A stretch of DNA of 36,134 nucleotides from NCBI RefSeq assembly GCF_000485595.1, contig NW_014577077.1, positions 430,327-466,460 of the forward strand, in the 5' to 3' direction. Shown one piece after another: positions 10,666 to 20,804 of this stretch. Source of the DNA: Priapulus caudatus. Lineage: Eukaryota; Priapulida; Priapulimorpha; Priapulimorphida; Priapulidae. Each line of letters starts with the position of its first letter. The stretch's first letter is position 1. The notes beneath the pieces are model-generated. The model saw only the letters and a list, made by a program, of their open reading frames with translations, did no database searches and was not told where the DNA came from. The position numbers and the translations under genes are program-made.

Positions 10666-11804
10666 TGCACTTATTTAACTGCTCATGCACTGTCGGTGTT
10701 CCGCTTGTACTTGACTCGAGCGTGCCGCATGAACACCCTTCACTAAAAGTTGTCGCATAGTTTTTCTTATCTGAAATTAATCGCACCGAAAGTATTCCTC
10801 TGGGGATCCCAAGACCACATCACAGTTCACATTCTACACGCACAAATCCTTCCTATATATAGGGCTTGCGGTAGACATCCAGTCAGCCGATGTCGGCGCT
10901 GAGGAATACGCGACGGGAGTATAGAAGATCAAGCCACACGTGAGGCTCTTCGCTCTTAGACACACATGCTGAACATGATGTAAACGTCAGACACACAGTG
11001 CAGCGTTTGTTCGTTCCACGCTAACGTTAGTCGCAGCGAGGCGGTCGCTGTGTGCGAAGGCGATCCGAGTGCAATATGATAGTTGACAATTTTCGTAAAC
11101 AATCTACGTGATTTCACCGTTACTGTCCTATCGTTAATTTTATTTTTTTTAGTTATCGTTTAGTTTATTTTCGTTTTTTTTATCACGTACAAACATGGTG
11201 TCGGAACGCAACACGCCAGGGGAACGTGTATACCGTCCATACAGCTAACGTGCTCGCCAAAATATTTCTAAATACACGACGTTTTTTTACGACTCGAGAA
11301 AACATCTCATCTTAAAGTGACTACGTCACGTATTTTCTATGGTAAAATTTGTAAAATTTTTGTTGCCATTTTTTTACATTAAAAGTAAGAACTAACGGGA
11401 CTAAACGTATCGTCAAATTCTTACCTGATAAGATTGTTTCTCAACTAGCTAAAAATCCAAAAAACCTGGACGATTTGATATTAGTGTTCATAACATAAAT
11501 TGCTTGCTATGGGCTATGTATGAGTCACGAGTGTATGTTCACATCGAACAATATAGTAAAATAAGAAGTATAATGCAGCAATTTGACCATAAAAAGTGAA
11601 CAGAATCAGATTTTTTTTTTACCATTTACGGTGACATAATCACTTTAAACAATACGGCGTAGGGTGAATATTATGTTCGTAGAACCAGTTGATGAGTATG
11701 TGAATGGATTTTTGATGGTATTTGAACGAATTCCGATGAGTTGACGATGGCCGAAAATTTGAACAGATTACTATGACCGAAGGGCTGAGGCTGTTGTTGA
11801 TAAC

Positions 11805-11876
11805 ATCAAGAGCTAAGCATTAATTACAATTCATTACGATTATGTAACACAGATACTTGTGTTATTAGCTCTTGAT
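11805..11876. mobile_element. Hairpin element H2 (ATCAAGAG family, 72 bp)
   Basis: The ends are ATCAAGAGCTAA and its exact 12-base complement TTAGCTCTTGAT. The three bases on each side are AAC, a possible 3-bp target duplication. The interior arms no longer pair with each other. The right half instead forms its own hairpin (TAACACA with TGTGTTA). The right arm read inward, ATCAAGAGCTAATAACACA, is nearly identical to the H1 left arm. The left interior therefore looks rearranged or diverged. Confidence 0.6.
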
Positions 11877-12540
11877 AACATGCCCTTGTATGAAACGTTT
11901 CCAAATATACGTTCACTGGTGATCCGTGAGCAGCAGAACGTGAATTTTGATGGTGTTACAATAAAAAATGTAAATACAACGCTTCGGTAACAGCAGATAA
12001 TCACGTGAATTATTCGCTTTCATATACAATTGCGTTGAGAAAATACGGCCCCATGCAGGCTTGAAATTAACGCACATGCAAAATTTACGTTTCACATGGG
12101 GGGCGGTCAGTTAGGTTTCTGGCGTGCGCTGCCTGTTAAATTTCATTTTCCATAAAATGTAATGATCCATGTGTGCCGACCAGCTGTTTTCTACACGGAC
12201 TTACAGTTTGCGTGAAGCTTCAGCGCAAGTACAGAGGTTTAGCGTAAGCACGGCATTCGTTCGGCTGACAGACAGCAGACTGTAAAATACGAAACATTAC
12301 CGTATACGCTTGCCGATCAACGCCTTGCCGCGAACCTTGCTTTCTGTGTGTTAATGTACACGGCTTCAATAAATACAGACTGTGTTTGTGAAACCTTCCG
12401 TAACAGTCTGCTCGCGCGCAAGCGCTAGTGAGAGAACGATCCTCGTCTCTTTGACAGTGTCTATGGTACAGCGCTTAGCATGCCCGTCATGTTTTGACAC
12501 GGGAATTACATTAAATATGTAATTTATATTCGAACGTACT

Positions 12541-12610
12541 GCGGTAGTTCAGTGGTTATTGTCACCATATTTCACTGCGAGTTCTATCCGGGGCATGGCA
12601 GTGTATATTC
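12541..12610 (+). mobile_element. tRNA-derived SINE-like head (Pol III A and B boxes)
   Basis: An exact A-box match (TAGTTCAGTGG, 12545-12555) is followed 36 bp later by a B-box with one mismatch (GTTCTATCC, 12581-12589). The ends ACTGC and GCAGT could pair like an acceptor stem. A normal D-stem cannot be formed, so it is not an intact tRNA. The sequence after it (to about 12800) repeats ACTACGTAAAATG twice and may be the SINE body. No tail was identified, and the 3' boundary is unknown. Confidence 0.5.
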
Positions 12611-12966
12611 TCAAGGTGTAAATAACATTGAGACGGAACTACGTAAAATGTAAATGTAGTGGCCTACGTGGCTCGGATGACTACGTAAAATGGCGGGCCC
12701 GTCTCTAGTAATGGGGATTAAAATGAAACGCTGGGGATGGAAGTCCCTAACTAAAACCCGGGCCCCTATGACGGGGGTTGGACATGGAACCAATCCTCCC
12801 GTTCTGTAACAAAAGGTTATTTGGGGTGACGGGGTGATGGGCGATGACGGTAATTTGGAACTAATTTCTAGCCCTATTCTCCACGTGGAGAAAAAGGAAC
12901 CCTGTCATTTATTTGTTTCTTTGTACATCCCTACGTTCATGTTTTCCTTAAAATGATATTTACGTG

Positions 12967-13138
12967 GGTGTGTGTGTGTGTGTGTGCGTGCGTGCGTGCG
13001 TGAGTGAGTGAGTGAGTGAGTGCGTGAGTGAGTGCGTAAGTGCGTGCGTGCGTGCGTGTGTGTCTGTGTGTATATATACATATATATACATATATATACA
13101 CATAAATAAATAAATAAATAAATATATATATATATATA
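12967..13138. repeat. GT, TGAG, TATA and AAAT array upstream of the TASK exon
   Basis: Consecutive runs of (GT)n, (GTGC)n, (TGAG)n, TATATACA units, (AAAT)n and (TA)n occur within the intron, ending about 210 bp before the splice acceptor. Confidence 0.9.
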
Positions 13139-13331
13139 CGTGCAGTTACACATTCTCAGGCGCCAGCAAGCATGCACGTATGCACGCGCGTATCTGCGTG
13201 ATTCGCACGCACGTTCACACGAAAATGTATGTTTGTGCGCTTCAATATAATAATATATTGCTGCTGCGTATCGTATAATCACTAGACACCGCGTGCTAGC
13301 CATCGCCTAGGTGATATTAACTCGGTGCGTT

Positions 13332-13350
13332 TTTCCGCTCGCTCTTACAG
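13332..13350 (+). other. 3' splice site of the TASK channel exon
   Basis: A pyrimidine-rich tract (TTTTTCCGCTCGCTCTTAC) ends in AG immediately before the codon context that continues the K2P pore loop. The reading frame upstream of this point loses all similarity to the channel. The intron phase is 1, because the first G of the filter Gly codon must come from the previous exon. The phase and position match the intron commonly found in the first GYG of K2P genes. A 170-bp GT/TGAG/TA array ends about 210 bp upstream and could affect splicing. Confidence 0.85.
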
Positions 13351-14183
13351 GATACGGCCACTCGTGCCCGGCGTCCGTGGAAGGCAAGGTGTTCTGCATG
13401 GCCTACGCACTCATGGGCATCCCGCTGACGCTCGTCATGTTCCAGGCGATCGGCGAGCGTCTGAACACTTTCACGGCGTACATCCTGAAAAACTGCAAGC
13501 GGTGTCTGAAAATGAAGAGCACCGAGGTAACGGAGACGAATCTCATCATGGTGATATCGACTGTGAATTCGATCGTGATGACGTCCGGCGCCGCCTACTT
13601 CGACTACTACGAAGACTGGGGCTACATTAACTCCTTCTACTACTGCTTCATCACACTGACGACGATCGGCTTCGGCGACTTCGTCGCGCTGCAGCAGGAG
13701 AACGCGCTGAAGGAGACGCCCGAGTACGTCGCCTTCGTGCTCGTGTTCATCCTCTTCGGATTGACAGTCGAGTCTGCGGCGCTGAACTTGCTCGTGCTGC
13801 GCTTCATCACGATGAACACCGAGGACGAGAAGCGCGAGGAGGCGGAAGCGCAGGCCGCCGCGCAGGTCGGCGTGCGGCTCGAGGGTGACGTCATCACGGC
13901 GAACGGCAGCGTCATTTCTGGCGGCGAACTCGACCTCACCGACGAGTACAACGATACGGTGTCCGTGTGCTCGTGCTCGTGTTACGGCCGTAGTAATAAA
14001 AAACACCGATATAAAGTGACCAGATCTCCTGGTCGGATATCGCACTTGTTACCGCTACATACCCTAGATTCAAGCGGCAGAGACGATCTCTATACAAACT
14101 ACGTAACAGATATAATTGATGAGAAAAACTCGAATATTTCACCGGCGCCTGAAACCCCAAATCGAAAGAGGGCGTCCATCTAG
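13351..14183 (+). CDS. TASK-type two-pore-domain K+ channel, 3'-terminal coding exon (partial gene)
   Basis: This exon encodes the last 276 residues of a TASK (KCNK3/KCNK9, Drosophila Task6/Task7-like) background potassium channel, a plasma-membrane dimer that sets resting potential. It opens inside pore loop 1 (YGH, with the His that acts as the TASK external pH sensor). It then shows M2 (about 12-34, with GIPLTLVMFQ and GERLN), M3 (about 63-83), pore loop 2 (TTIGFGD, 103-109), M4 (about 125-151) and the TASK signature VLRFITMNTEDE (148-159). The tail has LEGDVITANGS, a CSCSC cluster (206-210) and a basic C-terminus RKRASI. That end resembles the KRRSSV-like 14-3-3/COPI trafficking signal of vertebrate TASK-1. 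The exon begins after a pyrimidine-rich CTCTTACAG acceptor and splits a Gly codon (phase 1) in the GYG filter, where K2P genes commonly have an intron. It is GC-rich compared with its surroundings. Glu140 in M4 is odd. M1 and the start of pore loop 1 lie in an exon not found here. An alternative internal donor in the tail cannot be excluded. Confidence 0.95.
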
Positions 14184-14290
14184 CAGATAGTAGAGTAGAA
14201 TAGGTTTATACGGCTGTAAGTATTCATTGTACAGTAAAAATATGCCGGGGAGTTTGGTGGCACGTTGTTGCCATGGTGTGGTGTTGATAG
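14184..14290 (+). other. Probable start of TASK 3' UTR with a possible non-canonical poly(A) signal
   Basis: The stop codon TAG ends at 14183. The first plausible cleavage signal is AGTAAA at 14233-14238, a recognised minor variant of AATAAA. A strongly GT-rich tract follows at about 14250-14290 (GTTTGGTGG, GTTGTTG, GGTGTGGTGTTG), as expected of a downstream element. The first exact AATAAA I noticed after the stop is at 16334-16339, so a much longer 3' UTR is the alternative. The short 3' UTR is inference from sequence composition only. Confidence 0.3.
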
Positions 14291-15500
14291 TATCTCACAG
14301 TCTGTCGAACAATTCGACAGTGGATAAATGCCATTATAAGCGTCGACAAAGAGGTGTCTTTGTTTTGAGAAATTGTTATCATAATCACTCAGGAATGAGT
14401 CCTTGCAAGCTGTTATAGACTTTTCCTACATGTCGTTTATTCCAATCTAAGGTTGCTTTAATCGTTATTATATATAAGTACTGATCGACATTTACTAGTT
14501 TATGGAGTAATAGTGCCGCATGGAGATTTACACCCATTAGTAACAGCTTTGCCTACAAAACCACAGAATTATGAGGAATCATAGCCGTTGCGCTGACATC
14601 ACAGAGTGACTGGCTGCGTGGCATTTCTATTGGCATACTATTTTGTAGAAAACGTCTTTTGAAACAACGCCCTATCAAAACACGAACAAACCTGTGGCAA
14701 TAATCTAACTGACGTAAATTGAAACAGAACTCTCGTTCGTTAATCACATATTTCCGCTGTTAACTGGAATGGTTTGTAGGCTAAAACGTGACAAAATAAG
14801 AAACCGTATAGCATTTTTTAAATTCAGCAGCTAAACACAGAAATGGTTCCTTGTCGGTCTGGCCTAGATATAGACGTCCACTATTGGCAGTGACAGCTGG
14901 AGAACTCGTTGGTGGGTTTTGCGAAACCTGCATGCATCTATAACTATATTTCGATGTCACAAAAAACGTTCCGAAGATCCTCATGCAAAGAGCTTATATC
15001 GGGGCCCTAAGGCAATAACTTTAATCAATTGAATTATTAGTAACTATTTCCTTATGCTTTCTCTCGCGCTGTCAGCGATTGGAAAGGTTCTCTACGTGAA
15101 AGCAGGGCGTATATAATTGTGCCTAATCAGCTCCCAGAGAATAATATTCCATTACGTACCTCTCTCATGATCTAACCACTTCCTTTCTTAATCGCTCTAT
15201 GTTAGCAATTAGCTTTAGAACTACAATCCTTCGCACTGCTACAGGCCTGTGGCAGAGCGAAGGGCTATAGTTATAGAGCTATGTTAGCAATCAAACATCA
15301 ACATAACGTAGCTAACAGAGACGTTGTAATTTACTGCTGATGCCACGCACAGGAGCCACCCCATGTTATATTGCACGTTAAAAATCACCGAACTTCGCTT
15401 AGCATTGAATAGATAATCGGAGCGTGTATACCGCACAGATATTAAAGCTATCTTGATGTACTGCCCTAGTAGGGCTGCAGGGTATGGCATGTCACTTATT

Positions 15501-15568
15501 ATCAAGAGTCCATAATAGAAAATTCTTCTAGAAAATTCTAATTGATTTTTCTATTATGGACCCTTGTT
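15501..15568. mobile_element. Hairpin element H3 (ATCAAGAG family, 68 bp)
   Basis: The 22-nt arms (15501-15522 and 15547-15568) pair at 20 of 22 positions. The left arm is ATCAAGAGTCCATAATAG followed by four A residues. Both mismatches are near the outer end of the right arm (CCCTTGTT in place of CTCTTGAT). The flanking triplets are both ATT. The 24-base spacer contains repeated TTCTAGAAAATTCT-like words. No protein is encoded. Confidence 0.65.
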
Positions 15569-16367
15569 ATTATCAAACATATCACGGAAGTCGTTGATGC
15601 ATTCCACGCATATGCGCGCACGCACGCGCGCACGGCCTCTTTTACCGTATCTTCTATCCCCTTGCGTTAATGCGCACATGCATATGCAATGCAGCTCAAG
15701 CTGGTACGCTGTTGCTATAGGTGTCGGTCGTAAATTCATAAAAGACAGGGGGAATTTTATTATAGGATTACACGAGTAGGTGGGTGCGCTGACTAATCCT
15801 TCTCAGTACAGTTATAGCAATGTTTCTGCGATCAACGCATTCCCACCGCATATAGAATTTAACTCTTCGTGTAGTATTTATGTTTCTATGCGTTTTAAAC
15901 ATTAAATTACTATCGTGCACCGCGTAACCGCCTGGGTGCATCACTTATGTCAATTGCCTAGTATCAAGCAAGAGGTTGTGTTCAATGCTATGCACTAGAT
16001 GAACGTCGATAATAGCGGGGCTGAAGCAGAGCAGTAGGGCCAAAGTAGCTGCGTATTATCCGTTGGAACGATACTGGCTCCAACCGCGGTTCAACTACGC
16101 CTCAAGTGTACCATGGTTAGTGATTGTTGCGTCACTTGACAAATGGCCCTCTCCGGAGCGGCGCCAGGGAAAGTGACAGGGGGCTACAGCTCCCCCATTA
16201 AAAAGGCTTAGCCTCCCTCCCCGTCCGGGGAAAATCAGTAACTAGTCGGAGAATGATCTACGAAAAAAATTTGCAGTCGCTCTTCATCTGTAGCGCTGTG
16301 CTATTCCCAACAACGCATGAAAACAGTTAGCAAAATAAAGGGCTGATTTTTGTACGATACATATTAT

Positions 16368-16405
16368 ATCAGGAGTCTATCAATATATATTGATAGACTC
16401 CTGAT
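16368..16405. mobile_element. Hairpin element H4 (minimal 38-bp perfect palindrome)
   Basis: This is a perfect 38-bp palindrome with no loop, starting ATCAGGAGTCTATCAATAT. The terminal octamer differs from the family by one base (G for A at position 5), and the complementary change is present at the other end. The flanking triplets are both TAT. The inner arm lacks the ATAATA word of other members, so it is the most divergent copy. Confidence 0.6.
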
Positions 16406-18020
16406 TATATTACAATACATCAATAGTCAAAAATATAACAATCATTTCCTGCTAAAAGCGTTCCAGATGCCACTTCAATTCAAGTATTCAAATTCGGGGG
16501 AGATTCGGATTCCCTAGGCTTAGGTATAGCCTATGGTTCCGTAGTTGCAGTGTGAGTGTAACTCTCCCTCTCCTATTGGGAACGTTTACCCCCCCCCTTC
16601 CCGGACCTTAGATCCTGTGTCGGACACTCTTTGGTGCCACGCCTGCCCCCTTCTTATAAATGTATTTTTTTATCACAGTCTGAACAAATCAAGTCATTCG
16701 CGTATCGTCGAAAACTTACCAGGTGGCATTCTAGCTCTGGAGTCGTAGGTTAAACTTTGGTCGCTGGAATTAACTCTGGAATAATTTTGTGCTTAACTGG
16801 CATATTTTTGAAAGTATTCATAAGCCCGTTAGTGAAACATTAATAGCCCCACATTGAACAGCACGCAATGAGTATTCGCATTCAAACTGGCTCAGCAGTT
16901 TCACGGCTTCTCAGCATTGCGAAGCTGATCAATACGAGTTTCTTCCTTTCAGCTACATGCGAAATACTTGGAAATTTAATACTCTGACGATCTTAATAAG
17001 GATTTAACGAGGTAGCGGCTCGAATTCAGGTGTCTATTTTCTCACATCTGGCGTCACACGGTGGTGGTGGGGGGAGCCTGCGTTAACGTGTTTTAAAATA
17101 TTTTAATTAAAATTGACAAGTAGTGTGTAGAGTTTTATTCACTTACGTAGGTGACATATTTAAAATAATTTTTATCGATATGGGAGCTTATTATCAAATT
17201 CTAATTTGGTTCTGTGTGCGTAAAGATAGGGGTTTATTCTGAACTCATATACGGTTTATGTATTTGTGTATTCTACTTGTCGCGGTTACATAACGTTATA
17301 TAGCTTGAATCCTTCCAAAACTATGGCAATATCAATGTTTTACCTTTCCATTAACATGCCTCTTGATTGTGTATTGTTAGTAGTTAGCATATTTATGTTT
17401 CTAGTCATAATACATGATATCTTACAGACATGCACGCAATCTTTCTTATATATTTGTGTGCTAGAGTGGCTATTGGGTGTTCGTTTAATTATGATACAAT
17501 ACTATCCATCTTTTGTATATGAATGAAAAGTACATGTAAATAAATTATTATTGATCTGTGTATTTACGTTTTGTGTAAATACATGTAAATAAATGTTAAC
17601 AATTGCTGATGTAGCGTATTGTTACTGCACATGCCACAGCGCTGGCGATCGTGTAAGTAGAGCTGGCCTACTTCGGAAGCCATGCGAATGTAAACGGTAG
17701 TCCTAGTACACAACTGCTTGCGCTCGTCCCCGTGTACAATGCGTGCTTCGATTCTGAATTGTTGCTAACGTCAAACAGCTGTTGGTGCGTTGCTGGGTTC
17801 CCACGTGGACTTGGCAAGCGTATAATAGCGGACACGATGGGAGTGTTGTAGCGCCGTGGCCTCGCGTGTCGCGGGTGTCTAACAAAAGCCCCTTATCCTA
17901 AAGGCGTAACTGTTGTCAATTACCATAGTCCCAATTTCGAGGAAAGATAGGTGTTTGCACTCCATACCACTTTCCGAGAATGAACTTTATTCTAAATGAC
18001 AGTAGTCGGCTATTTCATCG

Positions 18021-18080
18021 ATAAATAAATAATTAAATAAGTAAATAAATAAATATCTATATATCTATATATATATAAAT
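18021..18080. repeat. AAAT and TATC/TA microsatellite
   Basis: ATAAATAAAT-type units are followed by TATCTATATATC and TA repeats. Simple sequence only. Confidence 0.85.
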
Positions 18081-20117
18081 GTAGTCTTTTACCTAGTTTA
18101 GGTTAGTTCACATATTAAAAAAAAACAATGCCGCGTGACTTTTGGCACAGAGCGCGTTTGGCTTATAGTGCTGACGTCAATGTTCATCAGCGTGGGCAAT
18201 AGATTATGAAAGCTAACTATCTGGCGATTAATAATAACTTGTAATAATCTAATTTGAATGTCTGCTGAAGTTTGCCACATAGCGTTGCTAGATAAATGTC
18301 AGAACAGTAATTTAGATTATTTCATTACGAATGATATCTTTCTATGGTATTTTTTGCGATAGGGTAAGATAAGGTTCTCTTACGTCCCTATATAAATCGA
18401 ACTTTAAATAATTTTTATTTGCCAATAATGGTTTTTCATTTTCTTTTTTGCTCTGTGATCAAATCACAGGCACTTGTTGCTTAGGCTGTGTAGCTTCTTT
18501 GTGGCAAGCCTTATATTAGGAAAAGCAACAGAGCGGAAGAGTTATATTGATTTTCGATCAATAAATGGTGCGAGCTCTGATGTTAATATGGTGGAAATAG
18601 TGTATATCCCGTTTCTCATTAAGTATCGTGTAAAATTTCTTAAATTGAAATATACGATTTTTTACGGAAATAAAACTTTAAAGTAAAACAACCTGTGTTG
18701 TGGTTTATAATTAAGCATTGATTTTGTTCATGTTTTATCCCGAACTTAGATAGCGTATCAGTCTTGAAATTCCTGTGTGCGATTGCCTTCGTGTGTTAAT
18801 TCGATTACCGCAATTCACTATTGTTGACATCGCTTAGTACACATCGGAGAATAATGCCAAGTAAATAACTGCTCGAAGAACTTTCATAATATTTTTCATT
18901 GCTTAGTCAGATACATAGTTTGCTATTTTGCTGCAGCTAACACTGAGGTAATAATTATGTAGAAAATGATAGATCTTTTCACATCTACATTTAACAAACA
19001 TTCGCGGCTTGTCTTGTGTAGTTGTGCTACTTAGTGGGCGACCCTCTTTGAAAATAGTAGCAGTATTGTAAAGAAAATAAAATCTTTTTTTGAAATTTCG
19101 ATGGAAATTATTATGGAATTCCTCTTTCAGGTTTCTGACGACGTAGTGTAAACTAAAAATATCAAAGTATAGCCTGGGAATGTGCTGCGGAAATATGCGT
19201 ACGTATGCGCGCATTCAACGTACACACGTGTAAAAATGAGTATTGCATAATTCTAAAAAAATCATGAAGTTGCATGCAAAGATCAGTAATTTAGAAACAC
19301 CGAATAACTAGTAAGAGCTCCAGTGGGCAGTGTCCGACGTGCACCAAACATGACTCATTGTGTAACACCGTTTATGCACACAACGCAAACTATTCTGCAT
19401 CATATATGTCTTCGGCGATCTCTTAAATTGGCTATGTCACGAATTAGTCGTCAAACTCCATAAGAGTAGACAAATTGGGTCTTGCCTATTAGCAGACTTT
19501 TAACTGATTACTCTGGCACAACAATCATTACAAAATTGTGTCGTTGTTGGCTATAAAACAGCATATGAACAGTAATCGTGCTCCCGCCATCTTCAGATTC
19601 GCGATAATGAGGGATGTTCAAACGGTCCCACAGAACGAGTGCACATACGTGATGCAGATTTTTATAGACTGGTACCTATTCAGATAGGAGTCCGGTTTCG
19701 CGAGAGTAAAAATCACGCGCTAAGTTTGTTGACATATGTAAGCTATGTCATTTGAAATGTAGATCGGTGCGCATATTGGTGGAAAGAATGCTGTGCGAGT
19801 GTTCTATGACATGTTAGTCTTACTATATGCATTTGGTGTTATGCAAGGAGTACCGGAAAGTATCAGAACGGTTGAGAAAATATAAAAACGGTTGATAAAA
19901 ACACGGAAATCCTCGCTTTAAGAAAATCATTCTATTAACAATGGTAAATTATAAAAGCATTGCTGTATTTTCTCCGACGGGAAATGTAATATTTCAAGAA
20001 CCTAACTCGGGGTTTCCGTTGTTTCCCAGTAGGCCGTATCTCACTCTTGTTCCTTTATGATGGTCTTTGAGCTAGATTGACTGATCGGCTTCGCTTGCCA
20101 CTGCCCGGTTTGATATC

Positions 20118-20179
20118 ATCAAGAGTGGATAATAGAGATAAAAGAGTGGATAATAGAGTCTCTATTATCCACTCTTGAT
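20118..20179. mobile_element. Hairpin element H5 (ATCAAGAG family, 62 bp, with a duplicated arm)
   Basis: The arm ATCAAGAGTGGATAATAGAG at the left end pairs perfectly with the right end. Between them is a second direct copy of the inner arm (20143-20158), which abuts its own complement (20160-20175) across one T. The element is therefore arm, arm, inverted arm. The flanking triplets are both ATC. It lies in a cluster of GATATCATC words that extends to about 20240. Confidence 0.7.
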
Positions 20180-20647
20180 ATCATCGATATCATCGATGCA
20201 CATTCATCGAATCAGATATCAGATATCATCAGATATCATCGAAGCACTTCTGATTTGCTGCTAGCCCAACTATATCCAGAATAATGTCTTTTAACATAGT
20301 CATAGACCGTCCTTCTTATCTCTAATCGCCAGATTATTTAAATTTCCCATGCCCTTGACGCGATGCTGCTGACTGAGTTGTTGACAGGTTTCCTGCACTG
20401 TTATTGGGTGGAGTTTAGAGGTCTGCCAAGCCATTCGACGCTCGTACGCTGGTTGCGTCTTCTACGCCAGAACCCTCCCGTGCTTCATTGAACTCATTTC
20501 TTCACTGTAGCCATTATTCAGTGATGGCATGCCTTGGAAGACACAGCTTTTCCGTTCCTCTTCCATTCCTAAGGGATTGTTCACCTACTCTAAAAACATC
20601 TGACTGTTTAATTTCCTGGCTGCTGCTTCCACGGGTCATAGCTTATC

Positions 20648-20804
20648 CAGGACCGTAGCTATAGCGGTGGAGGGGGCAGGACGCAGTTGCCCCCCCCTAG
20701 AGAAACGTAGATACATTACATGATCAATGACGGTGACCTTCCCAGAACACAAAACGCACGTGGCTTTGCCCCCCCCCCAAGCAAAAGGGTTAGATACGCT
20801 CTTG
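20648..20804. mobile_element. hAT-like MITE, degraded copy
   Basis: The left end is CAGGACCGTAGCTATAGCGG and the right end GGGTTAGATACGCTCTTG, a decayed inverted pair. The interior shares the words CGGTGACCTTCC, ACACAAAACGCACGTGGCTT and GGGTTAG with the copy at 26365-26520. CAGGGxCGTAGC termini are typical of hAT-type non-autonomous elements in invertebrates (family knowledge). No transposase is present. The overlapping open frame on the minus strand at 20636-20929 is a by-product. Confidence 0.6.

Larger units (their letters stand above)
8069..12540. other. Non-coding intronic or intergenic sequence between listed repeats
   Basis: Outside the 15-bp tandem, the two microsatellite blocks and H2, no exon is recognisable. 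If the channel's first exon lies upstream of the window, all of this is intron 1. A TATATATA at 10854 with GC-richer sequence after it (10870-11080) is weakly promoter-like but lacks supporting features. Oligo-T tracts are frequent at 11130-11400. Confidence 0.5.
14291..20117. other. Non-coding sequence downstream of the TASK exon
   Basis: Apart from H3, H4 and one AAAT array, I see no gene. A poly-C/poly-G-rich patch at 16140-16230 (GGGGGCTACAGCTCCCCC, GGCTTAGCCTCCC) and another at 16490-16650 look like decayed MITE fragments but cannot be delimited. The minus-strand frame at 18903-19214 has no recognisable domain. Confidence 0.5.

Noticed and set aside
10854-11080. A promoter at TATATATA (10854) with an initiator-like CCAGTC near 10881
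   Set aside because: There is no following open frame, CpG enrichment or other support, and TATA-like words are abundant in this AT-rich window.
12541-12610. An intact tRNA gene
   Set aside because: The A and B boxes are present, but no D-stem or convincing anticodon arm can be formed. A SINE-like relic fits better.
13317-14045. A 242-codon open frame on the minus strand opposite the TASK exon
   Set aside because: It is a compositional shadow of the GC-rich, codon-biased channel exon. It is rich in Arg, His, Glu and Val and has no domain.
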